Below, one piece after another: positions 1 through 7,429 of a DNA stretch of 45,948 nucleotides (positions within the stretch are counted from its first letter, which is position 1; every line of letters begins with the position of its first letter). The position numbers and the translations under genes were made by a program. The stretch lies in contig DAOQAK010000033.1 in the NCBI GenBank assembly GCA_035353855.1, forward strand, positions 1 through 45,948, written 5' to 3'. This DNA comes from Bacteroidales bacterium (lineage in GTDB: Bacteria; Bacteroidota; Bacteroidia; Bacteroidales; CG2-30-32-10). The notes below the pieces were generated by a model. It did not search any database and had not been told where the DNA came from. It worked only from the letters and a program-made list of their open reading frames with translations.

Positions 1-53
1 AACTCGTTCTAAACAGTTTTGCCTTTGCAAACCTGATAAGAACGAGTATAAAA
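1..53 (+). repeat. 53-bp structured repeat, copy 1
   Basis: This stretch is identical base for base to 16921-16973. It can fold on itself: ACTCGTTCT (2-10) pairs with AGAACGAGT (39-47), and an inner hairpin pairs GTTTTGC (16-22) with GCAAAC (27-32) around a CTTT loop with one bulged T. It ends 15 bases before the GTG start of the next gene. The copy begins at the window edge, so it may extend further upstream. It could be a small palindromic mobile repeat or a shared leader element; the sequence alone does not decide. Confidence 0.85.
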
Positions 54-68
54 AAATGAAATGTAGTT

Positions 69-1310
69 GTGAAAAAATATATTTACATATTGTTTTTTGT
101 AACACTTACAATTCCTGAAGTTCAGGCACAACAAAATTTTTATACAATAAAAGGTTTTATTAAAGACAGCATAACACAAACCCCTCTATCATCTGTTAGC
201 ATTACATGCGAAAATAATTCCGAAGTTTCGGTTTCCGACAATAATGGTTTTTTTAAAATTAATACCGACACCATTCCTTGTAAACTTACTATATCACATC
301 TTGGTTATTTCGAAAAACAAATTTTCGTTTCAACATTAAATTCAAAAGTTGAAATTTTTCTAAAAGAAAAAATTAATGAACTTCCCGAATTATCTGTTAC
401 CACTGCTAAACCAATACCTATAACAAAAGACGAACCTTTATTTATTACCGATTATGAATTTGTTCAGGATAAAATTCTGGCACTAGCTTATAAAAATAAA
501 GTGCTTTCACAGGCAAGGCTTTATATGCTAACTTTAGAAGGCGATACCGTTTTTTCAGTTCCTGTTAGCAAACCCGAACATTTGTATAAAGATTGTTACG
601 AAAACAAATATTTCATTTCGAAAAATGATGCGTTTCAGTTAGCTATCGATTCAATGAATATTGATTTTCTGTATCCATATCCTACTGATGAATTTAAAAA
701 TATTTTCAGCATTCTGACTGAAGCACGAAAAGAAAAAATGTACATGAAAAAATATTCAATGAACAATCAAAAGCTTGATTATATTGAATACGACAGAGAT
801 TCAAAAATTTATACGGATGTAATTACCATCGAGAATGAAAAAAATACTCGCATGCTATATGATAGGGCAAGAATGGTATGCTCTGCCGATGATCCCGATG
901 TACAGGCACGTTTCGAAGACCTTGCTTTTTACAAACCTGTTTTTGCTCCACTGGTTAATATTCACGATACACTTTATCTTTTTAATTTTGAAGATTCATG
1001 GCTGGGCTATTTTGATGATTCAAATAAAATTGTAAAAGAAATTCCTATTGATTTTCATCATGATAAAAGCTGGAACCGTGAAATATTTTTTGATGAACGT
1101 TCTGAAAAAGTTTACGCATTATTCAGGAAAGACGGCATATCCACACTAAAAGAAATTTGTTTGGAAACTGGACAACTTATTAACTCCATTCAAATCCCTA
1201 ATTTACCGTTTGTTGACAATATTAAAATAAGCAATGGGAAATTATATTTCCTTTACACCAACCACAACACACCCGAAGAACCGCGAATGCTATACAGCAT
1301 GAAGATTTAA
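69..1310 (+). CDS. Secreted protein with N-terminal carboxypeptidase regulatory-like domain
   Basis: A signal peptide (residues 1-20, ending VQAQ) is followed at about 24-95 by a carboxypeptidase-regulatory-like beta-sandwich (GFIKDSITQTPLSSVSI, then DNNGFFKI and LGYFEKQI), the fold that opens many Bacteroidota outer-membrane and periplasmic proteins. Residues 100-413 have no recognised catalytic motif. Their short beta-strand-like blocks, such as DTLYLFNFEDSWLGYFDD, resemble beta-propeller proteins of this phylum, but that is inference. The start is GTG at 69: the nearby ATG at 56 is out of frame and the ATG at 61 runs straight into TAG. The 53-bp repeat lies immediately upstream. There is no TonB-dependent barrel, so it is not a SusC protein. 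The function is unknown. Confidence 0.8.
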   Translation: MKKYIYILFFVTLTIPEVQAQQNFYTIKGFIKDSITQTPLSSVSITCENNSEVSVSDNNGFFKINTDTIPCKLTISHLGYFEKQIFVSTLNSKVEIFLKEKINELPELSVTTAKPIPITKDEPLFITDYEFVQDKILALAYKNKVLSQARLYMLTLEGDTVFSVPVSKPEHLYKDCYENKYFISKNDAFQLAIDSMNIDFLYPYPTDEFKNIFSILTEARKEKMYMKKYSMNNQKLDYIEYDRDSKIYTDVITIENEKNTRMLYDRARMVCSADDPDVQARFEDLAFYKPVFAPLVNIHDTLYLFNFEDSWLGYFDDSNKIVKEIPIDFHHDKSWNREIFFDERSEKVYALFRKDGISTLKEICLETGQLINSIQIPNLPFVDNIKISNGKLYFLYTNHNTPEEPRMLYSMKI

Positions 1311-1321
1311 TTACTACATCT

Positions 1322-1382
1322 AAAAAATATTTCTCGCAGATATTTGCAAAATTTAAAGCAGATATTCGCAGAAATATTTTTT
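1322..1382. terminator. Hairpin between convergent genes
   Basis: AAAAAATATTTCT (1322-1334) pairs with AGAAATATTTTTT (1370-1382), giving A-rich and T-rich flanks on both sides. Inside are two near-identical words, gcagatatttgc and gcagatattcgc. It sits between two genes that converge, so a bidirectional terminator is the simplest reading. Confidence 0.5.
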
Positions 1383-1428
1383 TATTCAAATTTTCTCTTT
1401 TAATCAACTAGAAAAATAATTTTTAATT

Positions 1429-2082
1429 TTAAACAGGTTTCTGAATTTCTGCCGAATTATTTGCAGCAGAATTAACCAACTTTGAAATTGGATAAGCTGT
1501 CATAAGCTCGGAAGGGAAAGGAATTAGTAACGATTTTATTTCTGTTTCATTTTTTGAGTTCAACCATTTTTTTTCATCATTACGCTGAAGAATTAACGGC
1601 ATGCGTTCATGAATTTCTTTCATCATTTCATTTGCTTCGGTAGTAATAATTGAAAAAGTGTGAAGTGGTTTTCCTTCAGTATCTTTCCAGGTTTCCCATA
1701 TTCCTGCCATGGCAAAAGGCACTTCGTTTTTCAATAAAATGCGGTAAGGGGTTTTTTCTTTATCCTGTTTCCATTCATAAAAACTATCGGCGGGAACCAG
1801 GCAGCGCCTGCTTTTTATGGCATTACGAAAAGATGGTTTTTCAAAAATGGTCTCTGCTTTAGCATTGATCATTTTATTACCAATAGAAATATCTTTAGCC
1901 CACGAAGGAACAAGTCCCCATTTATAAAAACTGAGCTTTCTTTGATTATCACTGGTAATTACAGCAAGTTTTTGCGAAGGCGCACAATTAAAGCGTGGAA
2001 TAATTTCTTCGTCTTCGATATCCACATCAAAGCGCTCTTCAATAATTTTATCGCTTAAAGTAAATGAAAAACGTCCGCACAT
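1429..2082 (-). CDS. SRAP-domain protein (YedK/HMCES family)
   Basis: This is a full-length SOS-response-associated peptidase family protein of 217 residues. The family covalently traps abasic sites in single-stranded DNA through the N-terminal cysteine, after removal of Met1. The sequence shows the MCGRF start with Cys2, NAKAET with Asn73, FYEW with Glu103, and HERMP with His158, which match the residues that form the thiazolidine crosslink and its release in YedK/HMCES. The start is fixed by the requirement for Cys2. A -7 box (TAAATTTG on the minus strand, 2099-2106) lies just upstream, giving a very short leader. It stands alone, converging with the upstream secreted protein. No SOS box can be recognised. 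Confidence 0.95.
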   Translation of the reverse strand: MCGRFSFTLSDKIIEERFDVDIEDEEIIPRFNCAPSQKLAVITSDNQRKLSFYKWGLVPSWAKDISIGNKMINAKAETIFEKPSFRNAIKSRRCLVPADSFYEWKQDKEKTPYRILLKNEVPFAMAGIWETWKDTEGKPLHTFSIITTEANEMMKEIHERMPLILQRNDEKKWLNSKNETEIKSLLIPFPSELMTAYPISKLVNSAANNSAEIQKPV

Positions 2083-2098
2083 AATTTGAGTTTATTCA

Positions 2099-2106
2099 CA
2101 AATTTA
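2099..2106 (-). promoter_or_regulatory. Bacteroidota -7 box for the SRAP gene
   Basis: The minus strand reads TAAATTTG, matching TAnnTTTG, 17 bases upstream of the ATG. No clear -33 box was identified. Confidence 0.5.
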
Positions 2107-2204
2107 AAAATTAAAGTTAAGTAAAAAAAGTAGTATATCTTAATATTCTATGGTCAAGATGTAAACGAATCAAAAAGACTAAGCTGTCAGAAAATTTTAT
2201 TTAA

Positions 2205-2355
2205 GCGATGGCAAAGGAAAATTTGGAGCGGCGGATTTTTGTGTGATGATAGCCGTGATGGTCGTGGCATATCATATATGGATTTGTGCGACAAACGACC
2301 ATCGCAGGGCTTTTAAATTTTCCGATTTTTTTTTACTTTTTTCTAAAAAAAGTAA
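2205..2355. repeat. Long palindromic intergenic element
   Basis: Nested inverted words: GCGATGG (2205-2211) with CCATCGC (2299-2305); GGAAAATTT (2216-2224) with AAATTTTCC (2315-2323); GATGGTCGT (2257-2265) with ACGACCATC (2295-2303). A separate T-rich hairpin follows (TTACTTTTTT with AAAAAAGTAA, 2333-2355). The alternatives cannot all form at once, which suggests competing folds. The element is distinctly more G/C-rich than the flanks. It reminds me of dispersed intergenic repeats in other Bacteroidota genomes, but that is from memory. Confidence 0.55.
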
Positions 2356-2521
2356 TATAAAAAAAGAAAAAATTAAGTTTTATTTTTTATTAACTGTCAT
2401 GCCGAACACCCACCTGACCGGACGCGCAGGAAATGAGGCTTCTTATTTAATAACAATTCATCGTTTCGCTCTGAATGAAAAACGTTTTTATTTTCAACCA
2501 CACAACATCATTTATAATTAA

Positions 2522-2529
2522 TATCTTTG
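2522..2529 (+). promoter_or_regulatory. -7 box for the DUF5131 gene
   Basis: TATCTTTG matches TAnnTTTG and lies 26 bases before the TTG start at 2556. Confidence 0.45.
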
Positions 2530-2555
2530 AACATAGAACAATTTAAATTTACGTT

Positions 2556-3278
2556 TTGTCAGTTACCTGGAATCCCTGGCACGGGTGTAAAAAAATAAGT
2601 GCAGGTTGTAAAAACTGCTATGTTTACAGAATCGATGGGCGACATGGCAAGGATAGTTCTGTTGTAAAGAAAACGCAAAATTTCAATCTTCCGATAAAAA
2701 GAAAAAGAAATAAATCCTTTACAATTCCCGCTAATGAAGAGGTGTACACTTGTTTCAGTTCTGATTTTTTTCTTGATGATGCTGATGAATGGCGCAACGA
2801 TGTTTGGAAAATGATCCGGTTAAGAAATGATTGTCATTTTATATTTATCACCAAACGCATCGACCGCTTTAACATAAGCCTGCCCGATGATTGGGGCGAT
2901 GGATATGATAATGTAACAATTGGTACAACTATTGAAAACCAGGATAGAGCCGATTATCGTTTGCCAATATTTGAAGCGCTTCCTATCAAACACAAAATGA
3001 TAATTTGCGAACCGCTTCTTGAAAAAATAGATATGATGAAGTATTTAGAGAATTGGGTTGAACTGGTTTTAGTTGGAGGAGAATCGGGGAATGAAGCCCG
3101 AGTATGTAATTACGACTGGGTGCTTGATATACAGCAACAATGCAAGCAAAAAAATATTCCGTTTCATTTTAAACAAACAGGAGCAAAGTTTCTTAAGGAT
3201 GGACATTTGTATAAGATAAGCCGTAAATTTCAATTTCAGCAAGCAAAGAAAGCGGGGATAGATATTTATAAAAGATGA
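2556..3278 (+). CDS. DUF5131 (phage Gp37/Gp68) family protein
   Basis: This protein of 240 residues matches the DUF5131 family along its length: TWNPWHGC near the start, NCYVYR, a CFSSDFF block, ITKRIDRF, LPDDWGDGYDNV, IGTTIENQDRADYRLP, ICEPLL, VGGESG and FHFKQTGA. The family is found in phages and bacteria, has a predicted TIM-barrel fold, and its biochemical role is not established. The N-terminal cysteines C11-x6-C18-x2-C21 resemble an iron-sulphur cluster motif of radical-SAM type; that is inference. The start is TTG at 2556 because an in-frame TAA lies at 2544-2546 with no ATG between. The gene lies 20 bases upstream of the LipL32-like gene on the same strand, so the two may be co-transcribed. 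Confidence 0.85.
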   Translation: MSVTWNPWHGCKKISAGCKNCYVYRIDGRHGKDSSVVKKTQNFNLPIKRKRNKSFTIPANEEVYTCFSSDFFLDDADEWRNDVWKMIRLRNDCHFIFITKRIDRFNISLPDDWGDGYDNVTIGTTIENQDRADYRLPIFEALPIKHKMIICEPLLEKIDMMKYLENWVELVLVGGESGNEARVCNYDWVLDIQQQCKQKNIPFHFKQTGAKFLKDGHLYKISRKFQFQQAKKAGIDIYKR

Positions 3279-3298
3279 ACTAATTTTATTATGATTCT

Positions 3299-3976
3299 AT
3301 GAAAATAAAGATAATAACATTTTTACTTTTGATTTTTACTTTTCAAACTCAGGCACAAAGGCTTAATGTTTTTGGGGCAGAGCTTGGAAAACAAAAACGC
3401 AATGGGCAAGACTTGCGCTATCCTTATGCCGATACAAAATGCTATTTTGGTTTTATTGATTCCACTTGGCAAGTATCGGATACAGCAGGTGGGAAAAATT
3501 TTTACTATTTATATTTTAATCTTCCGCAAGAAACTGCCGAAATAGGTGTAAGGCTTATGTCGCCTGTATCTCCGGTGATGTTTCCCGACAAAGGCGATAT
3601 AGTTGAAGAAGGTTATTACGAATACCGCAAAGCAAATAAAAACTGGTTCGACCCGTGGATAGCGCTTGAGCATTATTTTAGCATTAACGATACTGCAAAA
3701 ATAGATTCAACGAAAAAAGAATGGATCATGCTTGGCAGCAACGATGATAATGATGAATTATTTGCGCAACCTTCGGGCAAAAAAAACAATTCTTTATTCA
3801 GAATAATAAGCGATACTTTACAACCTTATAAAACTTTAAGTTCAGGTATTTACCGCATTGTAATAAGCAGCATGAAAGACGAAAAAATTTCAGGAAGTTT
3901 TATTTTACAAATCGGTTCCGCAACAAAATTGAATGGAATAAAAATCAAAAAGAAATTTATTGAAATTGAAAATTAG
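3299..3976 (+). CDS. LipL32-family secreted protein
   Basis: The 225 residues begin with a signal peptide (1-19, ending QTQA) with no lipobox cysteine, so the product is predicted to be soluble or surface-bound rather than a lipoprotein. The mature part matches Leptospira LipL32 (surface lipoprotein of Spirochaetales family) in order: YYLYFNLPQETAEIGVRLMS (about 69-88), WFDPWIALE (116-124), an acidic loop DDNDE (149-153), NNSLFRI (163-169), GIYRIVISS (183-191) and SGSFILQIG (198-206). In LipL32 the corresponding Asp-Thr, the Asp cluster and a Tyr bind calcium. Here Asp118 and the acidic loop remain, but the Thr is Pro119 and the Tyr is not evident, so calcium binding may be weaker or lost. 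LipL32 binds extracellular matrix; the role here is unknown. It follows the DUF5131 gene by 20 bases. Confidence 0.8.
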   Translation: MKIKIITFLLLIFTFQTQAQRLNVFGAELGKQKRNGQDLRYPYADTKCYFGFIDSTWQVSDTAGGKNFYYLYFNLPQETAEIGVRLMSPVSPVMFPDKGDIVEEGYYEYRKANKNWFDPWIALEHYFSINDTAKIDSTKKEWIMLGSNDDNDELFAQPSGKKNNSLFRIISDTLQPYKTLSSGIYRIVISSMKDEKISGSFILQIGSATKLNGIKIKKKFIEIEN

Positions 3977-4004
3977 GAAATTCAATAGGCAGTGTACAAT
4001 ATGC

Positions 4005-4091
4005 AGTCAACATGCAGCAATTAATGACTTCGCCACAGGCGGATAATAACAATCGAATAATTGAACAGTTGAACAGTTGAACATTCGAACA
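4005..4091 (+). repeat. Direct repeat, unit 1
   Basis: This unit begins agtcaacatgcagcaatt and runs through ttgaacagttgaac to attcgaac. It is repeated at 4187-4263 with a few changes: gccacaggcgg here against ggcaggcgg there, and one extra ttgaacag unit here. Confidence 0.8.
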
Positions 4092-4186
4092 ATAGAACAG
4101 ATATATCAGCGTCTTTGCGACTCCGCGTGAAAAATAAAATTTATTGAAATTAGGAAATTCCTTTTGCCTTTGAAGGGATAGTCATC

Positions 4187-4263
4187 AGTCAACATGCAGC
4201 AATTAATGACTTCGGCAGGCGGATAATAACAATCGAATAATTGAACAGTTGAACATTCGAACA
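4187..4263 (+). repeat. Direct repeat, unit 2
   Basis: Second copy of the 4005-4091 unit. The sequence preceding each copy also shares ttgaaattaggaaattc-like words (about 3962-3982 and 4143-4160), so the original duplication was probably around 180 bp long. Confidence 0.8.
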
Positions 4264-4296
4264 TCTAACAACTAACGAATAACGAAATATTTTTCT

Positions 4297-6822
4297 CTAT
4301 TGCGGCGAATAAATCAGCTTAATACATTTACGGTATTTTCCGGCAACAAAATCAACCACATACATTCCGGCAGGAAGCGAAGTATTGCTCAAGTTTATCT
4401 GGTATTCGTAATGACCGTTTTGTAAAACTTTATCCGTATTAATTATTGTTGATATTTCTCTTCCCTGTAATGTATAAAGTTTCATCGATACTTTAGATTC
4501 TTCAGGAAGGTTAAAATCAATAACCGTTGAATTGCTGAATACAGTAGGATACGCTGATATTGATGGATTATTTTCCGGCAATTCGGGAACATCGGTATAA
4601 AGAAAATGAGCAGTTATTGTATCAGCTGTTGTAAGCGTTACCGAAATGCTATCGGCTGTTGCTCCCGGAACCATTGCAGTATAATCGCTTGTCCAATTTA
4701 TAAATTCATAACCCAAGGCAGGTAATACCTGTAATTTATTTTCCATTCCACCGAAATAGTTGCCAGTCCACGGGTACTGATTAATAAGTAATGAGTTGAT
4801 TTTTACATTTCCTCCGATAGCAGGATCGGCATCAACTGTTAAATTATATGGTCCTGTAAGGCTGTAGCAATCAATAAATCCACTGGTAAGATCCACACAA
4901 CGCTGAGTAATAAAATCACGTAATAATTGAACATTGTTTTTCCATTCCGTATAAGTTCCACTCCAACGAGCTGCATGTTGTGTCATTTCAGGGTCGATAA
5001 TAGCAACAACGCTATCCAATTTTGATAACATGTTTTCACAACCAAAAACTGTATTCCATAAATCGATCTGGCGAGAAATATAATACTGGTTAAAATCAGG
5101 ATTTTCCCTAAGTTTTAAAAGCAGGGCTATATGTCCTTCCGGGTCTGAATCACCAGAAAGAGATTCGGGATCACATGGGTCAGCATCAGGGTTTGTATTC
5201 GGAATACCAGTATAATTAATATAATGACCAAATGTAGCATCATTATCCCATAAAATATACCCCCATTTCAAATGCCCGCCAGTACTGTCCATACCGCGCC
5301 ACCAGCCGGTATTCCAGTTGAGCCAATCACTACATACGCTAAACATATTTACCAAAACATAATCAACAAGACTTTTCACATCAAGTCTTTCTGTTACATA
5401 TTGATAATTTGTTGGATTAGCCATATTCAGTGACATGATATAATCATAAAAAGTATCCCAGTCGGTCATTGCTTGATTACCGCCATATTCAGCCCAACGG
5501 CCACCCCAATATAAAAGATACTGAAGATGATATTTATCTTGTCCGTAATAGTAATCACAAAAATCATGATCATCCGGACGCTCACGAATATCATACACTC
5601 CCCAGTATTGACCATTGATATATAGAATTGCTTTTTCCGACATTCGCACATCCAAATCAAGCCCACCCTGTTTGGCAACCATGTGTACATAAGCATCGCG
5701 AACATGGGCGCTTCCTGCATTTGCAGAATTATGATCGGCAGGATAATTGTCATCGCCGGCAGCACGTAAAATAAAACGCTGATAACTGTCGCGATCAGAA
5801 TAAGTCATTAATTTTTGTTTCACTGCTGAATTATAACCCATCTCGTCGCGTGCTACAAAATCAATGCTGCGCTGACTGTTAGCCCACGAATCCTGACCGT
5901 GTTTATTAAAATCGCCCATTGTTTTTGCTTTGCGTTCTTTATTTAAATTAAAATATTCAATGGTGCCAACAGGAACAAGATTCCCGTTACCATTTGCAAG
6001 ATCGTCAACCTGTTCACCTGCAACTGATACAACAACTGTTGTGTGCGAAACATTAATAAAATATGTATCATAAATTATAAAACTCGGAAGAATTGCAGGG
6101 TCAGAACTTATTGTAATTGCTTTTAAAACTTTTGTGGTTGAAATGGTTATTGGTCCCGAATAAACAGTTGATGATGCCGAAGGTTGAGAACCATCAAGTG
6201 TATAATAAACAGTAGAATTGGGTTCATCATTTAAAAGCGTAACTGTAACGGGGTTTGCATAAAACCCGGCTGTCAGGTTTTCCTGTGGCTTTGAAGCATA
6301 ATCATCAAAAGGAGTGGAAGTATTGTTGCTTGCATTAGGAGTAGGAGTTGTGAACACGCTCCATGTCAGAGCACCATTTGTAGAACGACCAATTGAATGT
6401 CCTACCTGTGTTCTTTGCTTAATTTCTTTCTGGTCGATAATAACACCTGAAGAGTTTGATAGAGTTATAAATTCATTATTATTTTTTGTTTGAGTAAGTT
6501 TAAAATTAGTATGATAATTTGTTCCGCTAACCATGTCGCGACCCGATGCCCAGAAGCGCAGGAATCCATTTGCTGCAATGGAAATCCCTGAAGGTATTTT
6601 CCATTTTAAATTTTCAATAGAATCATCGCTCAGGTAATACCCGGCAAGATTCACAGCAGTTGCAGAAGTGTTATACAATTCAATCCAATCTTCGTATTCG
6701 CCATTATTATCAACAAACTGGTTAAGATTAGAACAGGAATATTCATTTATTACAACCTGCGAACGCAATGAGAATACAGAAATAATAAAAATAGAAATAG
6801 TAAGTAGAAGTTTAATTTTCAT
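4297..6822 (-). CDS. T9SS-exported CotH-fold protein with lamin-tail domain
   Basis: An 841-residue multidomain exported protein. In order: signal peptide (1-22); lamin-tail domain (about 22-165, VVINEYSCSN, EDWIELYNTS); chitobiase C-terminal-like domain (about 185-255, STVYYTLDGSQPS); CotH kinase-like domain (about 300-645); an InlB-like repeat (about 655-745, GYEFINWTSDY); and a T9SS type A sorting domain (about 753-841, ISAYPTVFSNSTVI, LPAGMYVVDF). In the CotH part, INGQYWGVYDIRERPD and WDNDATFG match the conserved Y-x-G-xY and D-x-D-xxFG type motifs of this atypical kinase fold. CotH proteins of spore formers phosphorylate coat proteins; for secreted Bacteroidota versions the substrate is unknown. 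The last gene of a minus-strand run. Confidence 0.88.
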   Translation of the reverse strand: MKIKLLLTISIFIISVFSLRSQVVINEYSCSNLNQFVDNNGEYEDWIELYNTSATAVNLAGYYLSDDSIENLKWKIPSGISIAANGFLRFWASGRDMVSGTNYHTNFKLTQTKNNNEFITLSNSSGVIIDQKEIKQRTQVGHSIGRSTNGALTWSVFTTPTPNASNNTSTPFDDYASKPQENLTAGFYANPVTVTLLNDEPNSTVYYTLDGSQPSASSTVYSGPITISTTKVLKAITISSDPAILPSFIIYDTYFINVSHTTVVVSVAGEQVDDLANGNGNLVPVGTIEYFNLNKERKAKTMGDFNKHGQDSWANSQRSIDFVARDEMGYNSAVKQKLMTYSDRDSYQRFILRAAGDDNYPADHNSANAGSAHVRDAYVHMVAKQGGLDLDVRMSEKAILYINGQYWGVYDIRERPDDHDFCDYYYGQDKYHLQYLLYWGGRWAEYGGNQAMTDWDTFYDYIMSLNMANPTNYQYVTERLDVKSLVDYVLVNMFSVCSDWLNWNTGWWRGMDSTGGHLKWGYILWDNDATFGHYINYTGIPNTNPDADPCDPESLSGDSDPEGHIALLLKLRENPDFNQYYISRQIDLWNTVFGCENMLSKLDSVVAIIDPEMTQHAARWSGTYTEWKNNVQLLRDFITQRCVDLTSGFIDCYSLTGPYNLTVDADPAIGGNVKINSLLINQYPWTGNYFGGMENKLQVLPALGYEFINWTSDYTAMVPGATADSISVTLTTADTITAHFLYTDVPELPENNPSISAYPTVFSNSTVIDFNLPEESKVSMKLYTLQGREISTIINTDKVLQNGHYEYQINLSNTSLPAGMYVVDFVAGKYRKCIKLIYSPQ

Positions 6823-6889
6823 GACGTTATTATTTTTTATTAAAGATGATGAATATTTCTAAAAGTTGCCTGATGACAGATAATTTATT

Positions 6890-7429
6890 TTAATATTTAT
6901 CAAAGCTACTTATTTCATTAATATCTTTTCTTTTTTTCTGTCGGGGTTCATCTGCTGGATAGCCAAGTGTTATAAGCAATCCTATTCTTTTCTTTAATGG
7001 AATATTTAAAAGTTTCATGATGGCCGTTTCATTAAACCATCCTAAAATACATGTTCCCAAACCCTCTTCAGTTGCCTGAAGACAGAAATGTTCAGCGGTA
7101 ATACCAATATCTATCAAATAAAAATCCTTATCGTTAACACGACCTCCGAATTGCGATTGCAGGTTCGGTTTTTCCATAACAATAGCAACAATCACCGGAG
7201 CTTTTAATGAAAATTTATTAAATGGAGCAATAACACTGAAAGTTTCTTTTGCTACCTTTTCTTTCAGTTCTTTCCCGGTGATTACAACATACTTCCATGG
7301 TTGTGCATTACATGCTGATGGAGCAAGTCGGGCAGCTTCGAGACAACGTTCTATTTTCTCTTTTTCAACAGCTTTTTCAGAATATTTTCTAACGCTTTGT
7401 CGCTTTAGTATTAATTCAAGAAATTTCAT
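6890..7429 (-). CDS. Nitroreductase family protein (FMN-dependent)
   Basis: The 179 residues match the short nitroreductase fold: RQSVRKYSEKAV at 10-21, LAPSACNAQPWKYVVI at about 36-51, and the C-terminal GLGTCILGWFN and LITLGYPADEP. These families bind FMN at a dimer interface and reduce nitro, quinone or related substrates with NAD(P)H; the substrate cannot be read from sequence. The start codon overlaps the stop of the upstream hydrolase gene (ATGA, 7426-7429), indicating translational coupling. A second, distinct member lies at 21347-21856. Confidence 0.9.
   Translation of the reverse strand: MKFLELILKRQSVRKYSEKAVEKEKIERCLEAARLAPSACNAQPWKYVVITGKELKEKVAKETFSVIAPFNKFSLKAPVIVAIVMEKPNLQSQFGGRVNDKDFYLIDIGITAEHFCLQATEEGLGTCILGWFNETAIMKLLNIPLKKRIGLLITLGYPADEPRQKKRKDINEISSFDKY

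Larger units (their letters stand above)
2107..2555. other. Non-coding stretch with palindromic element
   Basis: There is no convincing gene here. Contents in order: AT-rich sequence; a G/C-richer palindromic block (2205-2323); a T-rich hairpin (2333-2355); a second G/C-richer patch around 2398-2440; and a -7 box (TATCTTTG, 2522-2529) for the next gene. An open frame at 2243-2521 crosses the palindrome and has low-complexity, repeat-derived composition, so it is not called. Confidence 0.6.
3977..4296. other. Repeat-rich non-coding stretch
   Basis: There is no gene. The stretch consists of a duplicated segment (4005-4091 and 4187-4263) and short iterations of the type ttgaacag/ttgaacattcgaac. 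The word gcgtctttgcgactccgcgtgaaa (around 4110-4133) resembles common intergenic filler in Bacteroidota. It lies between convergent genes; no strong hairpin terminator was found. Confidence 0.6.

Noticed and set aside
1..53. Integron attC site interpretation of the 53-bp repeat
   Set aside because: An attC site needs RYYYAAC and GTTRRRY core boxes at the ends. Here the end boxes are ACTCGTTCT and AGAACGAGT, with GTT and AAC in the reversed orientation, and the neighbouring genes are not cassette-like.
2243..2521. 92-codon open frame read as a hypothetical protein
   Set aside because: It runs through the palindromic G/C-rich block and a T-rich hairpin, has odd low-complexity translation and no start signal. 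It is better explained as non-coding repeat DNA.
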